A DNA stretch of 64,000 nucleotides from Ordospora colligata OC4 (GCF_000803265.1 NW_014575399.1:124001-188000); one strand, 5' to 3'; counted from the first letter of the stretch, positions 37,158-47,734 are shown. Made by a program: numbers and translations. The notes: a model not told the origin generated them from the letters alone.

Positions 37158-37814
37158 ATGGGAAGAAGGCCAGGAAGATGCTACAGGTATTTGTCTAAGA
37201 AGGCGTACCCGAAGTCCAGATTCAACAGAGGAGTTCCGGATTCTAAGATACAGATTTTTGATCTTGGAAGGAGGAAAGCAGGAGTGTTTGAGTTCCCGCT
37301 GATGGTTGAATGTGTGTCGAATGAGAATGAGAATGTATCTGCGGAGGCATTGGAGGCAGCACGTATCTGTGCAAACAAGTACATGGTGAAGCATGCAGGG
37401 AAGGACAATTTCCATATGCGTATGAGGGTGTATCCGTTGCATGTACTGAGGATCAACAAAATGTTGAGCTGTGCAGGAGCAGATAGACTGCAGACTGGAA
37501 TGCGAGGATCTTTTGGAAAGCCATATGGCAGAGCAGCTCGAGTGTTTGGAGGGCAGTCGCTTATAAGCATCAGAACCAAACCGGAGAATCAGAGCATTGC
37601 AGTTGAGGCATTGAGAAGGGCGAAGAATAAGTTTCCTGGACATCAGAGCATCCGTGTGAGCTCTAAGTTTGGATTTACTAATGTACTTTCTGATGAGTTC
37701 AATGAACTGAGGGAGAAGAACAGGATTATTGCGAAGGGAGACATGTTTTTTGTGCTGAGGGAGAAGGGAAGCATTGAGAAGTTCAAGAATAACCTTGAGA
37801 AGACTACCAATTAA
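37158..37814 (+). CDS. RPL10: Ribosomal protein uL16 (RPL10)
   Basis: 218 residues. [42 protein letters not shown] and [27 protein letters not shown] are the family's hallmark. uL16 is a late-assembling large-subunit protein that shapes the A site and is recognised by Sqt1 and Nmd3. The start at 37158 matches the family's MGRRPARCYRY; CCC sits at 37150-37152. No intron is visible, unlike eL6 in this window. Complete. Confidence 0.97.
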   Translation: MGRRPGRCYRYLSKKAYPKSRFNRGVPDSKIQIFDLGRRKAGVFEFPLMVECVSNENENVSAEALEAARICANKYMVKHAGKDNFHMRMRVYPLHVLRINKMLSCAGADRLQTGMRGSFGKPYGRAARVFGGQSLISIRTKPENQSIAVEALRRAKNKFPGHQSIRVSSKFGFTNVLSDEFNELREKNRIIAKGDMFFVLREKGSIEKFKNNLEKTTN

Positions 37815-37873
37815 AATTATGGTTGATTTGTGATGTATTTGTTGTGTATGAAAAGGAATGGAAAAGCAAACCC

Positions 37874-38578
37874 ATGAATTTTGGCAATGAAGAGAAGCCT
37901 ATGACATTGTTTTCGAGTGAAGGGAAGCTTGGGCAATGCGATAATGCATTACAAGCAGCAAGAAACGGCAGCCTGTCGATTGGTGCATGTGCAGATGATG
38001 GATGTGTAGTGGTGTCATTCAGGGATGTCATGCCACTTGTAGTGAAGAAGGAGGTTCGTAAGGTGTTTAGGATATGCGATACAATAGGATGTACATACTC
38101 TGGACTTCAACCTGACTGTAGAATACAGGTTGGGATTGGATGTGAGATTGCCGAGAGCTATTATGACCTTTATAAACGATACCCAGATGTGGATGTGTTT
38201 GTTGCACGTTTTTCATCTGTTGTGCAGGAATATACACAAAAGGGAGGATACAGGCCATTTGGAACACAGATGATATTTGTAGGGTCGGTGAAGGGGGTTC
38301 CGAAAGTTTATCAGGTTGATCAGAGTGGGTTATACCAGACTATGGATGTGTGTGCATCAGGCTCTGGATATGCAGATGCAAAGAAGTTTGTAAGTCGAAG
38401 ACTGGAAGGCTTGGATGACAATGTGGTGAGCTGTGTTTGTTCTTTGAGGGAGTATGCAGGGAAAGAAGTCAAAGCTGAAGATGTTGACATTGGAGTGTAT
38501 ATGAAGGCCCAGAATGTATTTAAAATATATGGAGAGGAAGAGGTTAGGGAGGTGTTTGATTCTCTTAGCAGGGACTGA
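37874..38578 (+). CDS. PRE8: Proteasome subunit alpha2
   Basis: 234 residues, the usual length for alpha2. The N-terminal MTLFSSEGKLGQCDNALQAARNG corresponds to the alpha-subunit gate motif, degraded at the YD/R residues, and VVQEYTQKGGYRPFGTQMIFVG, YQVDQSGLY and AKKFVSRR follow alpha2 closely. Start at 37874 (CCC directly before it) gives a family-length N-terminus; the open frame reaches back to TTG 37823. Together with beta5 (62668) this window has two core-particle genes. Confidence 0.88.
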   Translation: MNFGNEEKPMTLFSSEGKLGQCDNALQAARNGSLSIGACADDGCVVVSFRDVMPLVVKKEVRKVFRICDTIGCTYSGLQPDCRIQVGIGCEIAESYYDLYKRYPDVDVFVARFSSVVQEYTQKGGYRPFGTQMIFVGSVKGVPKVYQVDQSGLYQTMDVCASGSGYADAKKFVSRRLEGLDDNVVSCVCSLREYAGKEVKAEDVDIGVYMKAQNVFKIYGEEEVREVFDSLSRD

Positions 38579-38632
38579 ATGTGCAGAAAGTAAATTTTTG
38601 GTGTTTTTTTATTTGAGTTATTGATCCTGGCG

Positions 38633-39904
38633 ATGGCAGATAATAATTTTGTGATTTTAGAAAAGATTGAGAGATTGATAGAAACATCGGAATATAGTAG
38701 GGCATTGGAGTTGATTGAAGAATTGCCAAAAGATCGGTGGTATTGGATGGATGTATACCCGTATAGAGGATACATACTGTATCATCAGGACAAGTATGAG
38801 GATTCAGTTACATTTTTGAATGACCTTATAAAGCGATATCCTGAAAGTAAGATAGCAAAGAGGTTTCTTTATAAAGGACTCATGAAGATTAATAGATTCA
38901 GGCAGTCTTTTGATGTTGCAAAACAATGTTGGAAAGAGGGTGACTGTAGGAGATCTACGCTTATTTGGATATTGGCATATTCTTTTGTGTTCCAAGAATA
39001 TGATATGTTGGATGTTGTCTCTATACATACAGAGTCGCAGTTAATTATTTCGCTTGGATATATGTGTGCAGGTCGATTTGAGCGTGCAGTTGAATTAATG
39101 AATGAGATTTCAGGGCATGAGGAAGCAAAATATTATCTTGATGCATTTCTTTCTATTTGCACCAGGTCTTTATGGATGCTGGATTATGCATGGTGCATTG
39201 ACGAGAGTGTGATGATCAGACAGATAAATATGCATGAAAACAAAGGATCAATGTTTAGTAAGGTAGTAAGGCAGGGATGTGAATATGTAGATGAAAAGGT
39301 TTTATATGTAGCGAAGCACTCGCTGAGTAAAGAAGAGTATGCATTATTTGAAGCAAGATTCAGGATATCTGATATAACATGCATGCACACCTGCAACAGG
39401 AGATGTTTGATACGAAAGCTACGGATGAGGCATGAAGAAATAATGTATTATAGAAATAGAAAACCTGATTTAGTAGATGAGCATACTGCACTGCACAATG
39501 CCTCTGAGCATACGAGAAGTGTTAAACATCAAGAAAGATATTCTGAATTGAATCATGCTCTTGATTCATTAAGTGATAATTGCTACAAAGGTGTCATGGA
39601 GATCAAGAGCATTTACACAAGGAATGACTGTACAGACATTGGTGAGTATTTGAAAGAAAAGCAAAACATTTTTGTGTTAAATAAGATACGTAACGCGTAT
39701 TCACTGAATGGCAATGCTATGGAATCATCTAGATATGCATTTCTAGAAAGATGTGTTTATTTGAGTTATTTCAAAGATACTTTTGAGCATTTGCTGAAGC
39801 AGATTGATGGTGGAATGGTTAGTGTAATTATAGAGGTGCTCAACAGTAGAATGTTTCGATATCTATCTGATTGTTGTAGTATGGATGAGAATTATGGTAT
39901 ATAA
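38633..39904 (+). CDS. TPR-like hypothetical protein
   Basis: 423 residues. The N-terminal third looks like helical repeats: SEYSRALELIEELPKDRWYWMDVYPYRGYILYHQDKYEDSVTFLNDLIKRYPESK is a clear pair of TPR-like units. The rest is helical without a recognisable family, with conserved-looking Cys/His pairs (CMHTCNRRC). Possibly an anaphase-promoting complex or trafficking scaffold; no firm assignment. The start is the first ATG after TTG 38621. Confidence 0.6.
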   Translation: MADNNFVILEKIERLIETSEYSRALELIEELPKDRWYWMDVYPYRGYILYHQDKYEDSVTFLNDLIKRYPESKIAKRFLYKGLMKINRFRQSFDVAKQCWKEGDCRRSTLIWILAYSFVFQEYDMLDVVSIHTESQLIISLGYMCAGRFERAVELMNEISGHEEAKYYLDAFLSICTRSLWMLDYAWCIDESVMIRQINMHENKGSMFSKVVRQGCEYVDEKVLYVAKHSLSKEEYALFEARFRISDITCMHTCNRRCLIRKLRMRHEEIMYYRNRKPDLVDEHTALHNASEHTRSVKHQERYSELNHALDSLSDNCYKGVMEIKSIYTRNDCTDIGEYLKEKQNIFVLNKIRNAYSLNGNAMESSRYAFLERCVYLSYFKDTFEHLLKQIDGGMVSVIIEVLNSRMFRYLSDCCSMDENYGI

Positions 39905-39993
39905 ATCCATAGCAATGAGCAAATTTATTGTAACATTTCATGATGAATTACAGAATCTTATACATCCATATTAGATATTTCCTTTCGTTAGAT

Positions 39994-41589
39994 TTATTTT
40001 TTGAGTAGAATAGAAGGAACAGGCATTTCATCAATAATTAAATGGCATATATACCTGGCAAAGCTTTCGTTCATACATTCCTCATTAATGAAGTTTTCTA
40101 TACCGTCATCGTTTGAATATGTAAGCATTTCAATCTTGTTATAATATTCCATCATTGAACAAAGATGGACCCATCTGTCTGATTGAACCTGACTCTTATC
40201 AAACTTATTCAAGTAGAATGAAAGGATTGGATATATATATACAAGATGCGAAAATAATGCATGTACTGCAGGTTTTGGCCCTTGATCGACCGATATGCAA
40301 TCAATACATGCATAATGAAACTTACTTATAAACTTTGCTTTGATAAGTAAAGAAAGCTTTGCTGTATCTTTGATTGCAGTAATTAAAAGCATGGCAAGAG
40401 GTGCTAATACAAGACTACAGCACGAATGTTCAAAAAACATATCAATAAAAGCTCGATACGCATCTGTTTGAAAAATATCGTCTATTATGATATCCAACTG
40501 CCCCACTATCAATCTTATATATAAAACAGTTTTGATATCAACTTTTTTAAACTCTACAAGCTTAAGTTTTGGGCATCTTCTTGAGCAGTTCAGAATCTCA
40601 AGTATATCATATATCTGTTTACATTCAAAATATGAATCTTCCTCCAGAAACGCAGTAACAAGTCTCTCACCAATAATGTTTATCTCTTCATAAATGAAAT
40701 CTTCATCATCACTGGATACAGATCCACTGTCATTATCAATCCAATCAGTAAGAAGCAACATTTTCAGTGCTTCATATAATCTCATATCCATCATCATTGT
40801 AGCTGGGCGTGCTTCTTTGAGTACTCTCATCAGCTTCTGCATGTTGAAGCCCTTCTGTTTCAGCAACGTACCAAAAAAGTCTAGCGCAGGTTCAAAGTCA
40901 AGAAAACGTATAACAGACTTTATGAAGCACACATCAAGAGCATCCACCATATAGTGCGGATGATTCTTAAAATGAAAGCTCAAAACTTCAAAAAAGTGCC
41001 TAAACACACACTCCACACTGTTGAATGCAAGATACTCGCCATTATCATCACCTGAATTTTCTCTCGCTTCAAACTTCCGAAGAGATTCATGCAGACTGAT
41101 CATTTCCTCATCAGCATCACACACATTAGAGCCGCAATCAATTACTCCAAATATATTCAGCTGACTTTCGATCATCCATTCATCTCTGCTCAGTGGATAT
41201 ACATATTGGTTGCATCGATTGCTCTGGTGATCTATTTTCAATGCATTCAAATCATCTGCAATTCTATCTATTTCATATATATCCTGTACATTCTTGTGAT
41301 TCAATCCATCATTCATAGAATCAGATCCATTATATCGTATTATCTTCATGAACATCCCTATCCTGTTGTGGAACTCAAAATTGAATTGTCCATTGTCTGT
41401 GCACAGGTATTCACTTATTGTTGCAATATCTTTAAAATAACAAAAGTTCCTCATTATGTAGTCAATATGCTGTATCATATAGTTTGTTATTACGCTTCTC
41501 TTAAGCTTAAATGGTATCAGATTATTCCTCGCAATCGCATGGAACTTGCTCTGATTTACTTGCCATTCTTTATGCTCACTTCCATTCAT
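39994..41589 (-). CDS. Probable SAPS-domain phosphatase-associated protein (Sap/PP6R family)
   Basis: 531 residues, all helical. The segment VECVFRHFFEVLSFHFKNHPHYMVDALDVCFIKSVIRFLDFEPALDFFGTLLKQ shows the 'FF...L..K...IxFL...FixxxLxHIxxxAlxDxLLxL' pattern of SAPS domains (yeast Sap185, human PP6R). It also has an acidic loop (SSDDEDFIYEE). SAPS proteins bind Sit4/PP6 phosphatase. The match is to the pattern only, at low identity, so other helical scaffolds are possible. Start is the first ATG. Confidence 0.55.
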   Translation of the reverse strand: MNGSEHKEWQVNQSKFHAIARNNLIPFKLKRSVITNYMIQHIDYIMRNFCYFKDIATISEYLCTDNGQFNFEFHNRIGMFMKIIRYNGSDSMNDGLNHKNVQDIYEIDRIADDLNALKIDHQSNRCNQYVYPLSRDEWMIESQLNIFGVIDCGSNVCDADEEMISLHESLRKFEARENSGDDNGEYLAFNSVECVFRHFFEVLSFHFKNHPHYMVDALDVCFIKSVIRFLDFEPALDFFGTLLKQKGFNMQKLMRVLKEARPATMMMDMRLYEALKMLLLTDWIDNDSGSVSSDDEDFIYEEINIIGERLVTAFLEEDSYFECKQIYDILEILNCSRRCPKLKLVEFKKVDIKTVLYIRLIVGQLDIIIDDIFQTDAYRAFIDMFFEHSCCSLVLAPLAMLLITAIKDTAKLSLLIKAKFISKFHYACIDCISVDQGPKPAVHALFSHLVYIYPILSFYLNKFDKSQVQSDRWVHLCSMMEYYNKIEMLTYSNDDGIENFINEECMNESFARYICHLIIDEMPVPSILLKK

Positions 41590-41661
41590 ATCCTCAATTT
41601 ATATGGGCTTTATCAACATCCAAGTCATTGCTCCATTGTCTAAATTACCTGAAAATCGCTC

Positions 41662-42336
41662 CTAACAGATCTCTTCATCATCTGGATCCTCATTCCTAAC
41701 AACAATGTACTTCACACTCTCACTGTCACATATTCTCTTAAAAGCTGGAAAATAATTGCTTCGCAGTATTACATAAGCATCATTCACTTCCCCATTCTGA
41801 TCCACAAATCGTCTTATGCTGCTATTGTTAAGATCAACTGCAATTCTCATTCCTACTCTTTCATATCCAATTCTTTCCAGCTTTGCAACAACTTCTTGCG
41901 ATTGCTTCTTACTATCTCCAATATGCACATTATGTACCTTGCTCATTGCATCTCTCAATACATTCATATTCACATGCTTTCCATCTTTTGTAACCTTTCT
42001 TCCCACAATCTCAAGAATCTCCCGTTCAGTTCGTTCTTGCTCATACATCCTTGTTGCTTCATTCTTCTGTTCATGCCCATTGTCTAATATCTCCTTCACT
42101 ATCTCATCGTGGGATTTCCCAAACATGCTCAGATCATCTTGTGCTGCAATCTCCCCCTTAGAAACATTCTTGTAAACCGTAGAACTCTGCACAATCTCGT
42201 TAATACATGTAGTTATTCCGTTCCTGTACTCATAAAGCTTGTTTGGATACACTGCAAGCTCATATCTTCGCCCATACTTCTTCAGAGCAATTACACATAC
42301 ATTCACAAGCTTCTTCTGATTCTGCGGAGTAAACAT
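41662..42336 (-). CDS. SDO1: SBDS family ribosome maturation factor (Sdo1)
   Basis: 224 residues: MFTPQNQKKLVNVCVIALKKYGRRYELAVYPNKLYEYRNG, IVQSSTVYKNVSKGEIAAQDDLSMFGKSHDEIVKEIL, and the HTH-like middle. SBDS works with EFL1 to release eIF6 (Tif6) from 60S subunits. The C-terminal domain is shorter than usual. The start ATG 42336 follows GGG (CCC on this strand) at 42343-42345; the open frame begins with GTG at 42339. Confidence 0.92.
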   Translation of the reverse strand: MFTPQNQKKLVNVCVIALKKYGRRYELAVYPNKLYEYRNGITTCINEIVQSSTVYKNVSKGEIAAQDDLSMFGKSHDEIVKEILDNGHEQKNEATRMYEQERTEREILEIVGRKVTKDGKHVNMNVLRDAMSKVHNVHIGDSKKQSQEVVAKLERIGYERVGMRIAVDLNNSSIRRFVDQNGEVNDAYVILRSNYFPAFKRICDSESVKYIVVRNEDPDDEEIC

Positions 42337-42444
42337 CACCTAGGGCATCAAACAAACTCTTCTTATTTCTTCTTCCACCGCTATCTCTTACATTTATTAC
42401 GAATATCACAATCTGTTTATTAACATTAATCTTCTTTCGTGCAT

Positions 42445-43563
42445 TCATAAAAACATTTCTGCAACCTCCAGAGCACTCAGTCTCTTTTTATAATTCATAT
42501 CAAGCATCAACTTACACACCCTATCAATCTTAATCCCACGGAAGTCATTCCTTCGCAACCTCATCCAGCTATCCCCACTTCTAGGAAGGATTATCTCAGC
42601 AAGAACCTCCAGATATATCATCCCAAGACTATACACATCACTCGCCTTGGTGCATACATCTTGGAGCACCTCAGGCGCCATATATCTCTTGTCTCCATCA
42701 TCATCAATATCCTCCCCTTCATATCTGCTAATATTGAAGTCAGAAATTTTGAAAACAAACACACTTGGATCCACTGGAAACTCACATCTACACCGGCCTT
42801 CACAAATCTCACCAGGCAATACACTCTTCACTAGCACATTCTCAGGTTTCAGGTCAAGATGCACTATTCCACACTCATGGATCGCATTCAACCCACTTGC
42901 CAATTCATACACCATCTTCTTTACTATCTCCCCAGAAAACCTCGACTTCTTCAGAAAATAAACCTCATGAATATAATCCCTCAACGTTCCAATGCTACAG
43001 TACTCAAGCTCTATAAACAAATGTCCTGCATTTTCCCATGCATCATGATACTTCACAATATACTCAGACTTTATCTTTCGCAACATCTCCACCTCCTTCA
43101 TCCTGTTTCTTCTATCAAGCCCTCCAGACATTCTCTTCTTACTCTTCTTCACCACTGTGTAATCAATATCATAAATACACAACTTCCTATTCTTTGAGAC
43201 CATCACAAGCTCATCCTCATCTCCATCATTTATGCTTTCTCCCTTCTTATTGACAAAAACCTCATAAAACGCTCCTTCACCAGTTTTGCATATGAAGTTG
43301 CATGCTCCATCTTTCCTACATTCAACGTCTGCATCCATGTCAGTTTGCAGGAATCCATCACTAAACACCGAATCGTCTCCAATTGTCGAAGACTCTTTGC
43401 CTTCTACTACATGTGGCACCGATTGTATAGGCACAGGCGCCAACGGAATAGGCGACACAAGCATGTGCTTATATGCTATCTTCTTCGAGGGCGTCTTCGG
43501 CGAACTGAACATCGCTTCTTCTCGATCACGCTTCAGCATGTATATCTTCTTCAAATGACTCAT
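42445..43563 (-). CDS. Wee1-like protein kinase
   Basis: 372 residues. After an ~90-residue tail with proline and serine, the kinase has GEGAFYEVFVN (glycine loop), a VVKKSKKRMSG lysine, HLDLKPENVLV, KISDFNISR (DFN in place of DFG), and GDKRYMAPEVL. The HLDLKPENV and DxRYMAPE motifs are those of the Wee1/Myt1 family, which inhibits CDK1 by tyrosine phosphorylation. No transmembrane segment, so Wee1 rather than Myt1. Note the DFG Gly is Asn; as in Wee1, this alteration does not rule out activity. A later ATG near residue 9 may be the start. Confidence 0.75.
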   Translation of the reverse strand: MSHLKKIYMLKRDREEAMFSSPKTPSKKIAYKHMLVSPIPLAPVPIQSVPHVVEGKESSTIGDDSVFSDGFLQTDMDADVECRKDGACNFICKTGEGAFYEVFVNKKGESINDGDEDELVMVSKNRKLCIYDIDYTVVKKSKKRMSGGLDRRNRMKEVEMLRKIKSEYIVKYHDAWENAGHLFIELEYCSIGTLRDYIHEVYFLKKSRFSGEIVKKMVYELASGLNAIHECGIVHLDLKPENVLVKSVLPGEICEGRCRCEFPVDPSVFVFKISDFNISRYEGEDIDDDGDKRYMAPEVLQDVCTKASDVYSLGMIYLEVLAEIILPRSGDSWMRLRRNDFRGIKIDRVCKLMLDMNYKKRLSALEVAEMFL

Positions 43564-43666
43564 CTACGCTTCAATACAGGGTTCTACTTCATCCATAATT
43601 CTTCCCTTACATGATAACCTTTCAGTATTCTAAAATATGCACAAAACTCACAAATAAATTTAATAT

Positions 43667-44623
43667 CTACTTACTAGACCTTCTATAACTGTAAGGCACC
43701 TTTCCATACTCAAAGTCCTCCTCAATAAACTCAGAATCATCTTGCTTTCCATTATGCACATGCATAACTCCAGGCGTTGCTCCATTACTTCCCCAGCCAT
43801 GCGCTCCCATCCTATGCTCATTATCTGCATGGCGCCCTCCAAAAGACGACGGCACATCTTGCATATCAAATTCATCATGCCCTCCAACATTCTTCTTAGG
43901 TATTCCTTTGCCATAACCCCAAGGCATTTCCTTCTGTCCATAATCATTTCCTCTTGCATAAGGCTCCTTCTTGAATCCTCTAGGGCCTTTATCTTCGTGC
44001 ATGTCCATGCCAACCTTGTCTCCATATCTTGCATTCCTGCCAAATGCGCTTGTACTTCTACTAAACATATTATTTCCTCCAACATCAATCTCCTGCTGAC
44101 TACGCGCATGCATCTGCTCCTTCCCTCTATATTCTCTATCATATCCAGAGTGTGCCCCAAATCCTCCAATTGCTGGCGAATTGCCCGTCCATCCTGACTT
44201 CCCTCTTCTTCCATCTCCTTGCTTTCTTTGTCCTCCTCGCATCTTTTCTTCTCGCATTTGCCCAATCATTCCCAAAACTCTGTCTACATCAAGTGGCGCC
44301 ATAAATACATCCGGATTCACTCGCATATCTGCATATCTGTTTGTTATCGACTCAATCCTACCCTCTGCTTCAAGAAAATCCATCTCAGAACACATCACCA
44401 TATAATTGCCTATCCAAAAATTGTCAAGTGTTTCCTTCATATCTCCACACATCAACGCAAATCTGGCCTCCTCAGGCGATATCTCCATCATGTCTAGGCC
44501 TCCATAACACGAGTATATCCACTGAGGTGGATCAACCAACCCACTGTATTGGACGTGTTCGTACTTGCACTTCGCCCCATACTTGCACTTCCCCTCAAGA
44601 AAGAAACGACACACATTCCTCAT
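43667..44623 (-). CDS. CCCH zinc-finger nucleoporin, Nup42/NLP1-like
   Basis: 318 residues. The start CRFFLEGKCKYGAKCKYEHV is a CCCH finger with the spacing of human NUPL2 (hCG1) and fungal Nup42, followed by PPQWIYSCYGGLDMMEISPEEARFAL, similar to the SSYGPxxxDISPEELR segment. The remainder is Gly/Asn/Arg-rich. Nup42 docks Gle1 for mRNA export at the pore. FG repeats are few, which is a departure. Confidence 0.65.
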   Translation of the reverse strand: MRNVCRFFLEGKCKYGAKCKYEHVQYSGLVDPPQWIYSCYGGLDMMEISPEEARFALMCGDMKETLDNFWIGNYMVMCSEMDFLEAEGRIESITNRYADMRVNPDVFMAPLDVDRVLGMIGQMREEKMRGGQRKQGDGRRGKSGWTGNSPAIGGFGAHSGYDREYRGKEQMHARSQQEIDVGGNNMFSRSTSAFGRNARYGDKVGMDMHEDKGPRGFKKEPYARGNDYGQKEMPWGYGKGIPKKNVGGHDEFDMQDVPSSFGGRHADNEHRMGAHGWGSNGATPGVMHVHNGKQDDSEFIEEDFEYGKVPYSYRRSSK

Positions 44624-44770
44624 CTCAGCTCTAGGTTACAGGGGTCTTTGTTTTTCTTCCAAATACCTTCACTTCCTCTCTTGCTCAAAAATCTATCTAA
44701 AGACAAACACTTTATTAATTTATATCAGATATAAAGCCACTGAAAACTCATCCTTATTCCCACACATTCT

Positions 44771-45892
44771 TCAGTCACTTTTCAAAGTGTCACTGGCATC
44801 TCCACCAACCCCATTGATGTACATATCAATTTCCTCTACTACATGGTCAGGAATCGTCCTCATGTCCACCTCAATCTCATCGTTCTCTACAAACTCTCCA
44901 GATCCATGTCTCAAAACTATCTTTGCTACCTCCTCCGTTTGATTCCTATTCATATTCAGTATTGCATTTCCAATACTCACTCGCTCACTCAGAGAGTATG
45001 TCTTCATACTCGATCCCTCCCAGTCCTGTTCTGCTATCCTTGCTTCTAACATCTTTATTTCTCTAGTATATCCTGCTATCTTCTTCTTCAACTCCGCTAT
45101 CTTTCCACGTACATCGTTGGGCATCACCCTTTGTATCTGTGCCGTTATTTCCTTCTCAAACTCAATCCCACACTCATAAACTTCCGTTCCTGGTGCATTG
45201 AATTTCTTACAGTTCTCAATAATCAGCTCAAGATCATTCTTAAACTCCTCAACTCCGTGATATTTCCTCTGCTCAAGCTTATTGTTTATTGTCTGCAGAT
45301 CAATCGGCTCACTAATCACAGAGTAGTATCCAGGCACAAGCCCCTCATCAACAGGCTCAAGAAACGGCCAGTTGTATGCCTTGTGCTTTCCCTTAATCAG
45401 CTCTGCAACAACTTCATTGCACAACTCATACTCTTCTACTTTCATCCCTTCACTTACCCTTGCGCTTCTTTTTATCTGCTTAGCTCTTCCTGTAGTTGGT
45501 ACTACCTCATTTCGCTTTCTCTTCCTTCCCACCTCATTCGGCATCCCAGCCATCAGCTCATCATAAACTCCCTCAAGTGCTTTCCCCATCTCATGCACAA
45601 CTGTCCCTGCTGGGTTGTACGTATAGCAGTTCTGGAACATCAGCCGCATGTCTGCATCAAAATCATTCACTTCCTTGTACTCTTTCACATCCAGCTTCTT
45701 GCGTATCGTCGACAGATCCATTGGATGTGTTATCTTCAGAGGATAGTCTGGAATCCCTAATTTCACAGGATCAACCGGTTCAAGAAAAGGCGAGGCATTC
45801 GCATTCCTCTTCATCCTGATCAGCACTTGAGAACAGTACTTCAGCTGATGCTCTACTAGTCCGCTTTCTGATCCATTCTCCAACGCCTCCAT
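44771..45892 (-). CDS. BDF1: BET double-bromodomain protein (Bdf1-like)
   Basis: 373 residues with two bromodomains: LGIPDYPLKITHPMDLSTIRKKLDVKEYKEVNDFDADMRLMFQNCYTYNPAGT and VPGYYSVISEPIDLQTINNKLEQRKYHGVEEFKNDLELIIENCKKFNAPGTE, each with the acetyl-lysine Asn. A basic linker and a C-terminal NET-like part (YSLSERVSIGNAILNMN...IEVDMRTIPDHVVEEIDMYI) complete the BET layout. It reads acetylated histone H4 and associates with TFIID-like functions. GGG on the + strand at 45903-45905 is the CCC motif upstream of the start. Confidence 0.93.
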   Translation of the reverse strand: MEALENGSESGLVEHQLKYCSQVLIRMKRNANASPFLEPVDPVKLGIPDYPLKITHPMDLSTIRKKLDVKEYKEVNDFDADMRLMFQNCYTYNPAGTVVHEMGKALEGVYDELMAGMPNEVGRKRKRNEVVPTTGRAKQIKRSARVSEGMKVEEYELCNEVVAELIKGKHKAYNWPFLEPVDEGLVPGYYSVISEPIDLQTINNKLEQRKYHGVEEFKNDLELIIENCKKFNAPGTEVYECGIEFEKEITAQIQRVMPNDVRGKIAELKKKIAGYTREIKMLEARIAEQDWEGSSMKTYSLSERVSIGNAILNMNRNQTEEVAKIVLRHGSGEFVENDEIEVDMRTIPDHVVEEIDMYINGVGGDASDTLKSD

Positions 45893-46118
45893 CCTCTACT
45901 AAGGGTTAAAAAATACCAAAAATATACCTAGATCTCTCGATCAAATCTAATATCATATTTCCATTCAGCATACTGTTTAATAGTAAAACACCATCCTTAG
46001 ACAATTATTCATTAATATTGTATAATGTTTAGTCTCCCATTCAATATCTTCATAGCATTCCTGTAAATATAGGTGTATTCAAAACCAATCAATTTAGTAA
46101 GGTTGTTCTGTATTATCA

Positions 46119-47162
46119 TTATCCCAATTGGGCTAATATATTCTTCGTGATGTCTTCATCTGTTTTTTCACCTCCATTGCTTTGAAAACCCGTTTTTCCC
46201 ATGGTTCCATATTGCAATAACGTTGCTACTATAGATCCAAACATAGAGTATACCGTCAGCAAAGATATAAATATCACTGACAGAAACACTGTATTATTTC
46301 CCGCTGAAAATCGCAATGATGGCATCACATAATGCAATATCAATATAACTTTTCCAATAATAAACGTGCTAAACTTCCATCCAGAAAATGAAGTTGTTCC
46401 TTGCCAAATCAAATTGAATAAAAAGGTTATCATAGATATAATCAACCCCGCCAATGCAAACCTAAACAGCGTGTCTCGGACTTGTCCATTACCTTCATAC
46501 ACATCCTCTCCATTATCTTCAGTCGTACCATTCGCTGTTGTTGTAAGCAATATCACTCCAGATGTATTAGAGTACTTGATGGTTTTGTCACTGAACTTCT
46601 TATAAAGTCCAATAAAAAACATAACTGCTTGATATAAATTGGTTCCTACATTCCACATAGATATCCATCCTCCAAATGGTTTAAACATATTGGTGATACA
46701 TTTATTTGCATCAAACTCTCCATAACTGGCGCGATCCTTATTGAAGTCAGATATCATAGAATATACAAGTATACCAATGCCTAACGCGCACAGTATGTTG
46801 CATACGTAGTCCAGAACCATATTCAGCCTTATATCAATAAACATGCAATGGATTCTGTCAAACCAGTCTATAACTTTCTGCAAATACTTGTTTGTCGTTG
46901 TCTTACTTATCTTTCTTACTATGTTGCATGTGGATATCTTGTGGAACCCATCCATAAAGCCAACAATCATCATCATGATTGAGAAAAACCTACATCCATC
47001 GCTAGCTATCACACTCGATGATTTTTCATACATAAGAGCTCCAATAAGCACGTACTTGAAGTTTCCCAACACGTCCAGAACATTGGATACCCAAATACAT
47101 ATCTTCTCAATGATAATGTCCAGGTCATGCCATATCTTGGTGATCTTCTTCAATGTATCCAT
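46119..47162 (-). CDS. Multi-pass membrane protein, unknown family
   Basis: 347 residues with about six to seven hydrophobic segments (e.g. FFSIMMMIVGFMDGF, MVLDYVCNILCALGIGILVYSMI, LFRFALAGLIISMITFLFNLIW, NTVFLSVIFISLLTVYSMFGSIV). A polar N-terminal tail is rich in aromatics. I recognise no transporter family. CCC (GGG on the + strand at 47165-47167) precedes the start. Confidence 0.7.
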   Translation of the reverse strand: MDTLKKITKIWHDLDIIIEKICIWVSNVLDVLGNFKYVLIGALMYEKSSSVIASDGCRFFSIMMMIVGFMDGFHKISTCNIVRKISKTTTNKYLQKVIDWFDRIHCMFIDIRLNMVLDYVCNILCALGIGILVYSMISDFNKDRASYGEFDANKCITNMFKPFGGWISMWNVGTNLYQAVMFFIGLYKKFSDKTIKYSNTSGVILLTTTANGTTEDNGEDVYEGNGQVRDTLFRFALAGLIISMITFLFNLIWQGTTSFSGWKFSTFIIGKVILILHYVMPSLRFSAGNNTVFLSVIFISLLTVYSMFGSIVATLLQYGTMGKTGFQSNGGEKTDEDITKNILAQLG

Positions 47163-47321
47163 GAGGGTTTGTTGCAGTTAGGTTATTAATCTTTATCCGC
47201 AACGGAATAGGGACTGTCGAATTAGACAGCATACGGAGGTCTCTGGCACATAATATCAAATGCAATTGATGCCTTACGCTTTCATGCACAAAAATAAAAC
47301 ACTTTCCGCATAAAGGGGATC

Positions 47322-47672
47322 ATGGATAGGGGTATCTCGACAAATCTAAATGGAAAGGTGCGTGCATGTTTGGGATGCTCACAAGTAAAGACATTGGCCG
47401 ACTTCCGCAGAGACGGGTGTGAAAATTGCCCGATGCTGAACATGAAGGGGAATATAACGAATGTTAATGAATGCACCACGCCAAACTTTAGAGGCGTGAT
47501 TGCACTTGTTGATCCCTCCAGTAGTTGGATAGGCAAATGGCAAAGAATTTCTGAGTTCAAGAAGGGTATGTATGCGATGACTGTTGAGGGTATGCTTTCT
47601 GATGATTGCATCCGAGAGATTGAACAGAACGGAAGAACATACCATGAAAGAGAAGAGTCATTTAAGCTGTAA
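47322..47672 (+). CDS. SPT4: Transcription elongation factor Spt4
   Basis: 116 residues. RACLGCSQVKTLADFRRDGCENCPML is the zinc ribbon (CxxC...CxxC), and TPNFRGVIALVDPSSSWIGKWQRISEFKKGMYAMTV is the Spt4 core that binds Spt5. The complex (DSIF) aids Pol II processivity. Length is standard. GGGG at 47315-47318 precedes the ATG. Confidence 0.95.
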   Translation: MDRGISTNLNGKVRACLGCSQVKTLADFRRDGCENCPMLNMKGNITNVNECTTPNFRGVIALVDPSSSWIGKWQRISEFKKGMYAMTVEGMLSDDCIREIEQNGRTYHEREESFKL

Positions 47673-47734
47673 TGCCAATAATATGCGATTTGGAGACGAA
47701 GTTTAGTGTTATTAAATGTGTTGTTACAAGATGA

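Noticed and set aside
42260..42448. 62-codon minus-strand frame upstream of SBDS
   Set aside because: Overlaps the SBDS start in another frame and has no upstream signal or motif.
43660..44265. 201-codon minus-strand frame overlapping the CCCH protein
   Set aside because: It is another frame of the same strand within the CCCH gene and shows no motif; the CCCH frame has a zinc finger at its start.
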